Shown piece by piece: positions 1-5,391 of a stretch of DNA of 5,391 nucleotides. Source of the DNA: Candidatus Krumholzibacteriota bacterium (GTDB taxonomy: Bacteria; Krumholzibacteriota; Krumholzibacteriia; Krumholzibacteriales; Krumholzibacteriaceae); the NCBI GenBank assembly GCA_030630165.1, contig DAOVNN010000209.1, forward strand, positions 1-5,391, given 5' to 3'. A model generated the notes under the pieces. It saw only the letters and a list, made by a program, of their open reading frames with translations. It made no database searches and was not told where the DNA came from. A program made the translations under genes and the position numbers. How positions within the stretch are numbered: position 1 is the stretch's first letter; each line of letters starts with the position of its first letter.

Positions 1-3000
1 AGTACGGGGTTCTGAGTGAGGGCGTCTACTGGACCGATGATGCGGCTCCGATAGACATCAGCGCTGATACCGACATCGAGGGGAACTATATCCACACCAA
101 CCTGAAGTTCGAGGACGGGGATACTCTCTATGTGAGGCCCTCGGAAGGGGAACGGCAGTTCCAGCCTGCGTTCAAGACAGTCGTGCTGAGCGAACAGAGC
201 CCGGTTGTGAACGAGATATCGTTCGTCGAGATCTCGTCTTACACGGTCTCGGGGCAGATAATGTTTGCCGGAACCGACTGTCCGGCGAGCGACGTAATGA
301 TCCTGCTCGACGGGAGCCCGACAGGCGTGACAGACAAGAACGGTATTTACGCTGTCTCCGCGGGCAACGGGGAGCACACCGTATCGGCATCACTGGACGG
401 CCACACATTCCTTCCCGCCGACACACTGCTTATAGTGGATTCGAACATGTCGGCGGACTTCACGAACACGACCCTGCACACCCTGTCCGGCAGCGTGGGC
501 GGTGGCTGCGGCAGGTACGTCGGCGATGTGACGATCACGTTCGAGAGCCGTACCGGCTGCATGGTCGAGGCCCTGGCCGCTGATTCCGCAACGGCTTCAT
601 ACTCGATATCGCTACCGCCACAGGTCTACCATGTCAGCGCCGATGTGGAGCCTTCTTCTATCCCTGTGGAACTGAACGACCAGGACGTCATCGATTTCTT
701 CGACGACCTCGGTGTTCGCGAGATCGACCTGACCGCGGTTACCGATACGATGCTCGATTTCATATACAGGGCGCCCCTGGTGGTAACGATAGAGGGACTG
801 GCGGATTATGTGCCGGTCTGCCCGCAACTCAGTGTGGACGGCGACACCCTGCCGTCAGGGCTCCCGGTGATCGAGCAGTTCGAGTACGTCACACTTCAGG
901 TAAAGGTAAACGAAGACTATGGCTCCGGCGGCATCTGCCCCCTCGATACAGGTACGGTGACGATATACGACGAGATATTCGACCGGTCCGACACCCCCGT
1001 GACATTACCTGTGAGCGAAGGTGTGGCGGAGTACACGACATTCGCCTCCACGCCGAGCCTGATTTCGGGGCGTATGGTCGAGGGGGTCAACAGGTCGTAC
1101 CAGAAGTCGATCACGGCGCACGCCTCTGCCGTGGGACAAAGTGCGGACCCGGTATCCGAATGGGTCCTGGTAACGGGACATGTCGCCCAGGAAGGGTTCG
1201 AGTTCGTGACTTTCACTGGCTCGGTACAGCCGGAGTACATCCTGCGTGATCCGCCGGGCGACAACTCGTACTCATACCTCGAGGAAGGGTATACCTCCTG
1301 CGCGAATCTGCAGCTGGGCGGGTCCTTCACTACAGGAGGCGGCCTGCAGCTCGATATCGAGTGGGGTCTCGAGAGGGCCTTCTTCATCGGATTGGGAGCG
1401 GGCACTATCGAGGAGATAGAGATCCAGCAGGAAGACAAGTTCAAGGCAACGAGAAGCACTACATCAAAATCCGATTACAGGACGGAGACGTGCTTGTCCT
1501 TCAACGACAGGTTCAGCACATCCTCGAACGATCTCTTCACGGGAGAGCGCGGGGATGTTTTTATCGGCGCGGGTACGAACTATATCTTCGCCGAGGTCAA
1601 TGTGATCGAGATCGAGGGGTGCGAAGTTGTCAGGTCGACATCGATAGGTGTCCAGCCGGAAGGTTTCCATACTACATTCGCTTACACGAAGCAGCATATA
1701 GAAGATACTCTCATCCCGGAGCTGGAGGACAGAGTCGCGTATTATCTCGGCATCGAGGAGGCGGATTCTGCGGAGATATACCAGGATGCCCTCGACGACT
1801 GGCAGCGGATGCTCGATATGAACGACGAGCTGAAGCTGGTCTCGCAGCTCAGTGAGAACCGTTCGTTCAGCGCGGGAGCGGAGTATGAGTACACCCATAC
1901 ATCCGAGACCACGCAGTCATTCAGTGCTTCCCTGACGCTCAGAGCAGGTCTCGAGTACGAGCACGGTACCAGGATCAAGCTCTTTGGGAACAATTTCAAG
2001 CTGACTGCATCGGTGTTCATGAATGCCGAGGTATCAGCCGGGGTGGGAGGTGTCGGCACTACGACGGAGACGGTCGGATATTCTCTTAACGACGACGACA
2101 TCGGCGATAACTTCACCGTCGATGTGAAAGCCGACAACACCTATCCGTCGCCTGTCTTCGACGTGCTGGCAGGTGTGAGCTCCTGCCCGTGGGAGGCATG
2201 GCCCGACACAAGCGGCATGGCGAGAATGACCCCCCGTGACGGGGCCGCCCTTCTGGTCGATCCGGTGACTGCCGTGAACGTCCCGGCCGATGAAGCAGCA
2301 ATCTTCAACTTCACGCTGGTGAACGAGAGCGGATCAGAGGAGGCCAGGTGGTATACCATGCGCCTTCTGGCTGGCTCGAATCCTGACGGAGCGGTAGTCC
2401 TGGTCAACGGGAGCGCGTTCATCACAGAGGGGCTTGACTTCTTCCTCGAACCGTACGAGGCCCAGCAGGTGACGATGACTGTGCTGCGAGGGCCGGAGAA
2501 GTATTCCTATGACAGCCTGAAGGTGATGCTGTACCCGCCCTGCGAGTACGCGATATGGGAGAGACACGGCGGACTGCAGCTTGCCGATGTCATGACGTTC
2601 AACGTTCATTTCGATCCACCATGCAGCGAGATAGCGCTGAACGGCCCCGCGGACGGGTGGATGTATGACAAGACCATGCAGACGGCCGGGGATTCGATGT
2701 TGGTAATGCTTGCCGGCTACGACAGGGATCTCGGAGCGCCGGGCGAAGGGCTGAACATCGATTATGCCGGGGCTCAGTACAGGCGCCTCGGGTCGGGCGA
2801 CGAGGGTCCGGATGAATGGGCCGTCTGCGGCGCCGTTATAATGTATGCCGATCTGCCCGAGGATAACGTGACGATAAAGTGGCTGCTTCCTGAATCTCTC
2901 GAGGACGGTGCCTACGAGCTGCGGGCGTTCACGCACTGCGCTGACGGGGAGGGATATTCGGAGACGGTCGTCGGAACGATCGATCGGCACTCGCCCGTCG

Positions 3001-5285
3001 TGTTCGGTACGCCTGAGCCGTCCGACGGGATCCTCTCGTTCGGTGAGGATATAAGCATAACATTCAACGAGAGGCTCGATTCGCTGTCGATCGACGAGGG
3101 CGACATCACACTGAAGTATCTCGACGGCCCGCTAGCCGATTCTCTTATAGCGCAAATGGCGGTATGCAACGGCAGCAGGATCATCATCACTCCGACTGCC
3201 GATACGGGAGATCTCGAGGGGCGGAGGATAGAAGCGGGCGTCGGCGGCATCACAGACCGTATCGGCAATCCACTCGAGACGGCCGCGGTCTGGGAGTTCG
3301 ATTACCGCCGAAGCCAGTTCGCCTGGAGCGACGCCGACATAGTGATGGAAGGCGCTCTCGGCAACCCGGGCAAGCTGATGGCCGAGCTGGTAAACGGCAC
3401 GGGCGAGTCGGTGGACTTCTCATTCACCGGCATGCCGACCTGGATCACCGGCGCTATCCCCTCGACGGGAACGATACTGCCGGGTGAGACGCAGCTTGTC
3501 GAGCTGCTCATCCAGACCGACATCGCCGAAGGCAGCTACCATGACGAGGTGCGAGCCGAAGCGACCGATGGCAGCAACGTCAGCGTCGCTGTCCTCACGG
3601 TGGATCTAACCATCGGGTGCCAGGCTCCCGCCTGGGCGGTCAACCCGAACGGCTTCGAGCATTCGATGGTGGTGGTGGCGAAGCTCGACATTGCGGGAGT
3701 CAAGTCGACGGACAGGGCGGATATGGTAGGCGCGTACGTCGGTGGGGAACTGCGCGGCGTTGCCAGCATCGACAGCGTTCACGTCTATGACATCGACACG
3801 GGGTACGACTACTCCTGGCTCGCTTTCCTGACAGTCTACAGCAACCGGCCGTCGGGTGAGACGGTCCGGTTTGCGGTCTGGGACGGGAGCGAATGCAGGC
3901 TGTACGGCGCGACGGAGGAGACACATCCGTTCGTCGCCGACGGCCAGGCAGGTACACCTGATACCCCGGTGACATTGACTGCGACCGACGTAATCGGAGG
4001 CGATGTGTTGGCGATCGAGGTGCAGGAGGGCTGGAACTGGATCTCGACGAACATCTGGACCGCGGATATGAGTGTCACCAACATACTGGCAGACCTGAAC
4101 CTCGCTTCGGGCGACCTGATCAAGTCGCAGACGGCGTTCAGTCAGTTTATCGACGATTCCGATCCGGATATCGATCCCACCTGGGTGCCGGCGTTCGATC
4201 TCGACAACGTCTCGGGGTATCTCGTGAATCTCGCGCAGGCGGGGACGATCATTCATACGGGTAGTCCAGTGTCGGTGGATTCGATCATTACGGTCGCACA
4301 GGGATGGAACTGGATCGGGTACCTGCCGGCCGGTGCGATGGCGGTGGACATCGCGCTCGACGATCTCGACGTGGGAGGACAGAACCTGCTCATCGACAAC
4401 GATATCATCAAGGGGCAGGATGGATTCTCGCAGTATCTCGGCGGGGATTGGTACGGCACTCTCACCGAGATGGATCCGGGCCGCGGGTACAAGCTCTATC
4501 TCGCTAATGCAGGTGTAACAGGGTTCAACTACCCGGTCTATGTTGGATCGCCCGCTGAGCCGCCTGTAGCTGTTGCCGACACTGAAGTGCCTGAATCAGA
4601 AGCCACTGTGGAAGGTGAGCAGGCAGTGAACGCGCCCGACTGGGCGGTTAACCCATACGCCTACCAGTTCAACATGACGATGACCGCCGTGCTTCGGGTC
4701 GACGGCCTCGAGTCGGCGGACGGCAGGGACGTCATCGGCGCATTCGTCGACGGCGAGTGCCGGGGTGTCGCGAGCCCCGAGTACATCGGGGGGATACGGC
4801 GCTACGAGGCCTTCCTGATGATACACAGCAATGAGGCGGCCGGCGAGAGCGTCACGTTCAGGGTCTTTGACGCCGACGAGGGAACGATCTGTGGAGTGAC
4901 GGAGAAGGTCGACTGGCAGCCCGACGCGGTGGTCGGTACAGTAACCCAGCCGTTCGTTCTCAGCGCCGTATCCGGCGAGGAAGAGGAGGACGGAGGAGTG
5001 CCGAAGGCGTTTGCTCTGATGCAGAACGTCCCGAACCCGTTCAACCCGTCGACGACGATCTACTACGATGTGCCGTCAGGTGGCGGAAATGTGTCGCTGC
5101 GCGTATACGATGTGTCGGGCCGCCTGGTAAGGACGCTCGTCAATGGACACGAAGCAGAGGGCAGCAGGTCGGTCACCTGGGACGGCATGGGCGACCGCGG
5201 CCAGAGCATCGCGAGCGGTATCTACTTCTACAGGATGACCGCGCAGGGGTTCGCCGAGACGAAGAAGATGGTGCCTCTGAGATAA
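1..5285 (+). CDS. Giant modular secreted/surface protein with C-terminal type IX-like sorting tail (5'-partial)
   Basis: The frame is open from the left edge and 1,760 residues are visible, counted here from the codon at nt 3. The nearest GTG (132) is internal: the frame continues upstream of it in the same protein style, so start and signal peptide lie outside the window. Order: carboxypeptidase-regulatory-like modules (80-155, 159-257); beta connector (258-393); central region of unknown function (395-733) with LRDPPGD (414-420) and SSCPWE (726-731); Ig-like modules (754-873, 874-993, 997-1100, 1103-1203); duplicated WAVNP modules (1207-1326, 1543-1655) flanking two GWNWI modules (1340-1423, 1431-1511); acidic linker (1515-1542); sorting tail (1668-1760). 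No catalytic motif or transmembrane helix is evident. Scattered cysteines suit an exported protein. Third codon positions favour G/C throughout, and no frameshift is seen. An adhesion, surface-layer or substrate-binding role is inference. I know no gene name. The reading frame is near certain, the function is not. Confidence 0.95.
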   Translation, partial: YGVLSEGVYWTDDAAPIDISADTDIEGNYIHTNLKFEDGDTLYVRPSEGERQFQPAFKTVVLSEQSPVVNEISFVEISSYTVSGQIMFAGTDCPASDVMILLDGSPTGVTDKNGIYAVSAGNGEHTVSASLDGHTFLPADTLLIVDSNMSADFTNTTLHTLSGSVGGGCGRYVGDVTITFESRTGCMVEALAADSATASYSISLPPQVYHVSADVEPSSIPVELNDQDVIDFFDDLGVREIDLTAVTDTMLDFIYRAPLVVTIEGLADYVPVCPQLSVDGDTLPSGLPVIEQFEYVTLQVKVNEDYGSGGICPLDTGTVTIYDEIFDRSDTPVTLPVSEGVAEYTTFASTPSLISGRMVEGVNRSYQKSITAHASAVGQSADPVSEWVLVTGHVAQEGFEFVTFTGSVQPEYILRDPPGDNSYSYLEEGYTSCANLQLGGSFTTGGGLQLDIEWGLERAFFIGLGAGTIEEIEIQQEDKFKATRSTTSKSDYRTETCLSFNDRFSTSSNDLFTGERGDVFIGAGTNYIFAEVNVIEIEGCEVVRSTSIGVQPEGFHTTFAYTKQHIEDTLIPELEDRVAYYLGIEEADSAEIYQDALDDWQRMLDMNDELKLVSQLSENRSFSAGAEYEYTHTSETTQSFSASLTLRAGLEYEHGTRIKLFGNNFKLTASVFMNAEVSAGVGGVGTTTETVGYSLNDDDIGDNFTVDVKADNTYPSPVFDVLAGVSSCPWEAWPDTSGMARMTPRDGAALLVDPVTAVNVPADEAAIFNFTLVNESGSEEARWYTMRLLAGSNPDGAVVLVNGSAFITEGLDFFLEPYEAQQVTMTVLRGPEKYSYDSLKVMLYPPCEYAIWERHGGLQLADVMTFNVHFDPPCSEIALNGPADGWMYDKTMQTAGDSMLVMLAGYDRDLGAPGEGLNIDYAGAQYRRLGSGDEGPDEWAVCGAVIMYADLPEDNVTIKWLLPESLEDGAYELRAFTHCADGEGYSETVVGTIDRHSPVVFGTPEPSDGILSFGEDISITFNERLDSLSIDEGDITLKYLDGPLADSLIAQMAVCNGSRIIITPTADTGDLEGRRIEAGVGGITDRIGNPLETAAVWEFDYRRSQFAWSDADIVMEGALGNPGKLMAELVNGTGESVDFSFTGMPTWITGAIPSTGTILPGETQLVELLIQTDIAEGSYHDEVRAEATDGSNVSVAVLTVDLTIGCQAPAWAVNPNGFEHSMVVVAKLDIAGVKSTDRADMVGAYVGGELRGVASIDSVHVYDIDTGYDYSWLAFLTVYSNRPSGETVRFAVWDGSECRLYGATEETHPFVADGQAGTPDTPVTLTATDVIGGDVLAIEVQEGWNWISTNIWTADMSVTNILADLNLASGDLIKSQTAFSQFIDDSDPDIDPTWVPAFDLDNVSGYLVNLAQAGTIIHTGSPVSVDSIITVAQGWNWIGYLPAGAMAVDIALDDLDVGGQNLLIDNDIIKGQDGFSQYLGGDWYGTLTEMDPGRGYKLYLANAGVTGFNYPVYVGSPAEPPVAVADTEVPESEATVEGEQAVNAPDWAVNPYAYQFNMTMTAVLRVDGLESADGRDVIGAFVDGECRGVASPEYIGGIRRYEAFLMIHSNEAAGESVTFRVFDADEGTICGVTEKVDWQPDAVVGTVTQPFVLSAVSGEEEEDGGVPKAFALMQNVPNPFNPSTTIYYDVPSGGGNVSLRVYDVSGRLVRTLVNGHEAEGSRSVTWDGMGDRGQSIASGIYFYRMTAQGFAETKKMVPLR
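240..467 (+). other. Carboxypeptidase-regulatory-like domain, copy 1
   Basis: Residues 80-155 of the visible protein read as a small beta-sandwich. It opens with YTVSGQI, continues through an SDVMILLDG strand and the 'TDKNGIYAV' turn, and ends in a GEHTVSASLDGHTF strand pair. The order VSG, V-x-I/L, TD-x-NG-x-Y, G-x-H/Y-x-V is the usual signature of CarboxypepD_reg-like (PF13620-type) or Cna-B-like modules, which serve as structural spacers in exported proteins. The preceding residues (about 40-79, ending FVEISS) look like the last strands of a similar upstream module, so the array probably continues to the left of the window. Confidence 0.6.
477..773 (+). other. Carboxypeptidase-regulatory-like domain, copy 2 (divergent)
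   Basis: Residues 159-257 start again with HTLSGSVGGG, parallel to the YTVSGQI opening of copy 1, followed by a GDVTITFES strand and 'ASYSISLPPQVYHVSAD', which corresponds to the NGIYAVSAGNGEHTVSAS part of copy 1. It is longer than copy 1 because of an acidic insert around LNDQDVIDFFDDLG. Cysteines in GGGCG and RTGCM are close enough to pair. The module ends at DFIYRAP, where a different beta-rich connector (nt 774-1181) with no recognisable family begins. Confidence 0.45.
1185..2201 (+). other. Central region of unknown function with LRDPPGD and SSCPWE signatures
   Basis: Residues 395-733 match no domain I can name. The region opens with FEFVTFTGS, then has the motif LRDPPGDNSYSYLE (from nt 1242), a Gly/Thr-rich beta stretch, a charged helical stretch (561-618), amphipathic beta strands (619-693), the acidic motif DDDIGDNFTVDV (nt 2091-2126) and ends near SSCPWE (nt 2178-2195). 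From memory, the LRDPPG and SSCPWE/SCPYE motifs recur in the same order in very large uncharacterised exported proteins of Bacteroidetes and related phyla, which would make this a conserved unit rather than filler; I could not check this. No enzyme active site is recognisable. The domain limits are estimates. Confidence 0.5.
2991..3302 (+). other. SbsA/Big_5-like Ig domain
   Basis: Residues 997-1100 begin with SPVVFGTPEPSDGILSFGED, continue with ISITFNERLDS and DITLKY strands, and close with ITDRIGNPLETAAVWEF. The sequence 'P.dG.ls.g..I.itFnE.ld', followed by a 'D..GNpl' loop and a final W-x-F strand, is characteristic of the SbsA Ig-like family (PF13205, Big_5) found in surface-layer and adhesion proteins. 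Here it is one bead in a run of beta-sandwiches. The neighbours (754-873, 874-993, 1103-1203) also look Ig-like but are too divergent for a family call. Confidence 0.6.
3621..3980 (+). repeat. Module A: 'WAVNP' repeat, first copy
   Basis: Residues 1207-1326 form the first copy of a duplicated module; the second is at nt 4629-4967. Shared landmarks in order are AP-x-WAVNP, a hydrophobic strand ending in G-V/L-x-S, MVGAYVGGELRGVAS (VIGAFVDGECRGVAS in the second copy), an A-F-L-x-V/I-x-SN strand, SGETVRFAVWD (AGESVTFRVFD) and a final D-x-P/Q-x-x-L-x-A strand. Even the DNA is partly conserved: tgggcggtcaaccc (3633-3646) against tgggcggttaaccc (4641-4654), exactly 336 codons apart. Modules of this type commonly occur near the C-terminus of sorted FCB proteins; their function is unknown to me. 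Confidence 0.8.
4020..4271 (+). repeat. Module C: 'GWNWI' repeat, first copy
   Basis: Residues 1340-1423 are the first of two tandem modules of roughly 80-90 residues. Landmarks shared with the second copy are VQEGWNWIS (VAQGWNWIG), GDLIKSQTAFSQFI (NDIIKGQDGFSQYL), a Trp-containing strand (TWVPAF / DWYGTL) and GYLVNLAQAG (GYKLYLANAG). TGGAACTGGATC is identical at 4032-4043 and 4305-4316, 91 codons apart. This copy has an extra acidic loop, DDSDPDIDPTW, which might bind calcium; that is speculative. Confidence 0.8.
4293..4535 (+). repeat. Module D: 'GWNWI' repeat, second copy
   Basis: Residues 1431-1511 repeat the preceding module in direct tandem, with only a short SVDSIIT-type strand between them. 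It retains GWNWIG, IIKGQDGFSQY, the Trp strand DWYGTL and the GRGYKLYLANAG strand, and lacks the acidic loop of the first copy. After it comes a Pro/Ala/Glu/Val-rich linker (residues 1515-1542, nt 4545-4628) without regular structure, which separates it from module B. Confidence 0.78.
4629..4967 (+). repeat. Module B: 'WAVNP' repeat, second copy
   Basis: Residues 1543-1655 are the second copy of the module at nt 3621-3980 and share its full strand order. Unlike the first copy it carries two cysteines, in GECRGV (codon 4758) and TICGV (codon 4890), which could form a disulfide; the aligned positions in the first copy are Leu and Tyr. It is slightly shorter because the loop after GVAS (SIDSVHVYDIDTGYDY in the first copy) is reduced. 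It is followed by an acidic EEEED linker and then the sorting tail. Confidence 0.8.
5004..5282 (+). other. C-terminal FlgD-Ig / type IX secretion-like sorting tail
   Basis: The last 93 residues (1668-1760) show the whole signature in order: FALMQNVPNPFNPSTTIYYD, a VSLRVYDVSGRLVRTLV strand pair, SVTWDGMGDRGQSIASGIYF and a closing strand ending KKMVPLR. This is the FlgD-Ig-like/Por-secretion-tail pattern (PF13860, TIGR04183 type) found at the extreme C-terminus of proteins exported across the outer membrane in the FCB group, where it is recognised and often removed by the type IX secretion machinery. Whether this host has that machinery cannot be seen here; several candidate phyla carry such tails without a proven system. 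It marks the protein as exported and the C-terminus as complete. Confidence 0.88.
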
Positions 5286-5297
5286 ATAGGGCATAAT

Positions 5298-5300
5298 AGG
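5298..5300 (+). promoter_or_regulatory. Weak possible ribosome-binding core (AGG) for the downstream gene
   Basis: AGG four bases before the ATG at 5305 is the only purine-rich match close to this start; a second AGGG at 5288-5291 is about 13 bases away, too far for ordinary spacing. The 19-bp gap has no full GGAGG. Weak Shine-Dalgarno signals are common in FCB bacteria, so this does not argue against the start. Confidence 0.25.
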
Positions 5301-5304
5301 CGAT

Positions 5305-5391
5305 ATGTTTGCCTATCAGAAAACGAACCGGTATTTCGCGCAGATCTCCGACGGGCTAGAGTCCGTGGGCGTCAGGGAGCTCACGGAGTTC
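5305..5391 (+). CDS. THUMP-domain class I SAM-dependent RNA methyltransferase, N-terminus (3'-partial)
   Basis: Only 29 residues are visible, beginning MFAYQKTNRYFAQISDGLES and ending in VGVRELTEF before the right edge. The pattern of an aromatic-rich 'NRYFAQ' strand, then 'GLE', then 'EL.EF' is how COG0116 proteins (RlmL/YpsC-like 23S rRNA guanine-N2 methyltransferases) begin; it leads into the THUMP RNA-binding domain, with the Rossmann methyltransferase fold further on. Neither the THUMP core nor the SAM-binding and catalytic motifs are in the window. The ATG at 5305 is well supported: an in-frame TAG at 5287-5289 closes the frame upstream, and no other start codon lies between. It begins 19 bp after the TAA of the large gene, on the same strand. 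The protein should be cytoplasmic and act on RNA, so the neighbour probably has no functional connection. The assignment rests on similarity remembered from the family, not on a search. Confidence 0.72.
   Translation, partial: MFAYQKTNRYFAQISDGLESVGVRELTEF

Noticed and set aside
132..134. GTG as the start codon of the large gene
   Set aside because: The frame stays open upstream to the window edge with the same protein character, no signal peptide follows, and no well-placed Shine-Dalgarno sequence precedes it.
917..1459. Antisense open frame of about 180 codons on the - strand
   Set aside because: Shadow of the sense frame through the LRDPPGD region, where the sense motifs are specific and convincing.
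1361..1855. Alternative + strand frame of about 164 codons
   Set aside because: Overlaps the sense gene completely in another frame and reads as an Arg/Gly-rich low-information protein. There is no ribosome-binding site or domain, and the main frame continues uninterrupted.
2334..2990. Antisense open frame of about 218 codons on the - strand
   Set aside because: Entirely opposite the Ig-like part of the large gene. Its composition is that of a reverse-complement shadow and no motif is recognisable.
4149..4181. Dockerin or EF-hand calcium site in the Asp-rich loop
   Set aside because: The spacing does not give the 12-residue EF-hand loop with its closing Glu, and there is no duplicated dockerin helix pattern. 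It is kept only as a weak observation.
3606..4256. Long antisense open frame (about 216 codons) on the - strand
   Set aside because: It lies wholly inside the sense gene. Its translation is Arg/His/Pro-rich without domain features, as expected opposite GC-rich sense codons. The sense frame has clear domains and a sister module here.
5296..5316. Rho-independent terminator after the large gene
   Set aside because: The stem is only 6 bp, has no T-run after it, and overlaps the coding start of the next gene.

Overview
The window is almost entirely one reading frame on the + strand. This frame is open from the left edge (first complete codon at nt 3) to a TAA at 5283-5285. It is the C-terminal 1,760 residues of a giant, modular, beta-rich extracellular or surface protein whose start lies outside the window. 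After a 19-bp gap a second + strand gene begins at 5305 and runs off the right edge. Its first 29 residues look like the N-terminus of a THUMP-domain class I SAM-dependent RNA methyltransferase (COG0116-like). No RNA gene, transposase, CRISPR array or origin is visible.

Layout of the large protein: (1) two carboxypeptidase-regulatory-like beta-sandwich modules (about nt 240-773); (2) a beta-rich connector (774-1181); (3) a central region of about 340 residues with the signatures LRDPPGD and SSCPWE that fits no domain family I can name (1185-2201), interrupted by a helical stretch and followed by amphipathic, Ser/Thr-rich beta strands; (4) a run of Ig-like modules including an SbsA/Big_5-like one (2262-3611); (5) a nested duplication A-C-D-B, in which two 'WAVNP' modules flank two tandem 'GWNWI' modules (3621-4967); (6) an acidic linker and a C-terminal FlgD-Ig/type IX-secretion-like sorting tail (5004-5282).

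Organism: the tail motif NVPNPFNPSTTI with a VYDVSGRLVRTL and SGIYFYRM continuation is typical of secreted proteins of the FCB superphylum (Bacteroidetes, Ignavibacteria and candidate phyla such as Zixibacteria, Krumholzibacteria, Eisenbacteria, KSB1 or Latescibacteria). The moderately high GC and strong G/C preference at third codon positions fit one of the GC-rich candidate phyla better than a typical Bacteroidetes genome. That placement is inference, and the phylum cannot be fixed from this window.

The two genes have no obvious functional link: one is a secreted multidomain protein, the other a probable housekeeping RNA-modification enzyme. They are close enough for read-through, but a weak promoter-like box just before the second gene would also allow separate transcription. 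The most interesting part is the uncharacterised central region of the large protein.
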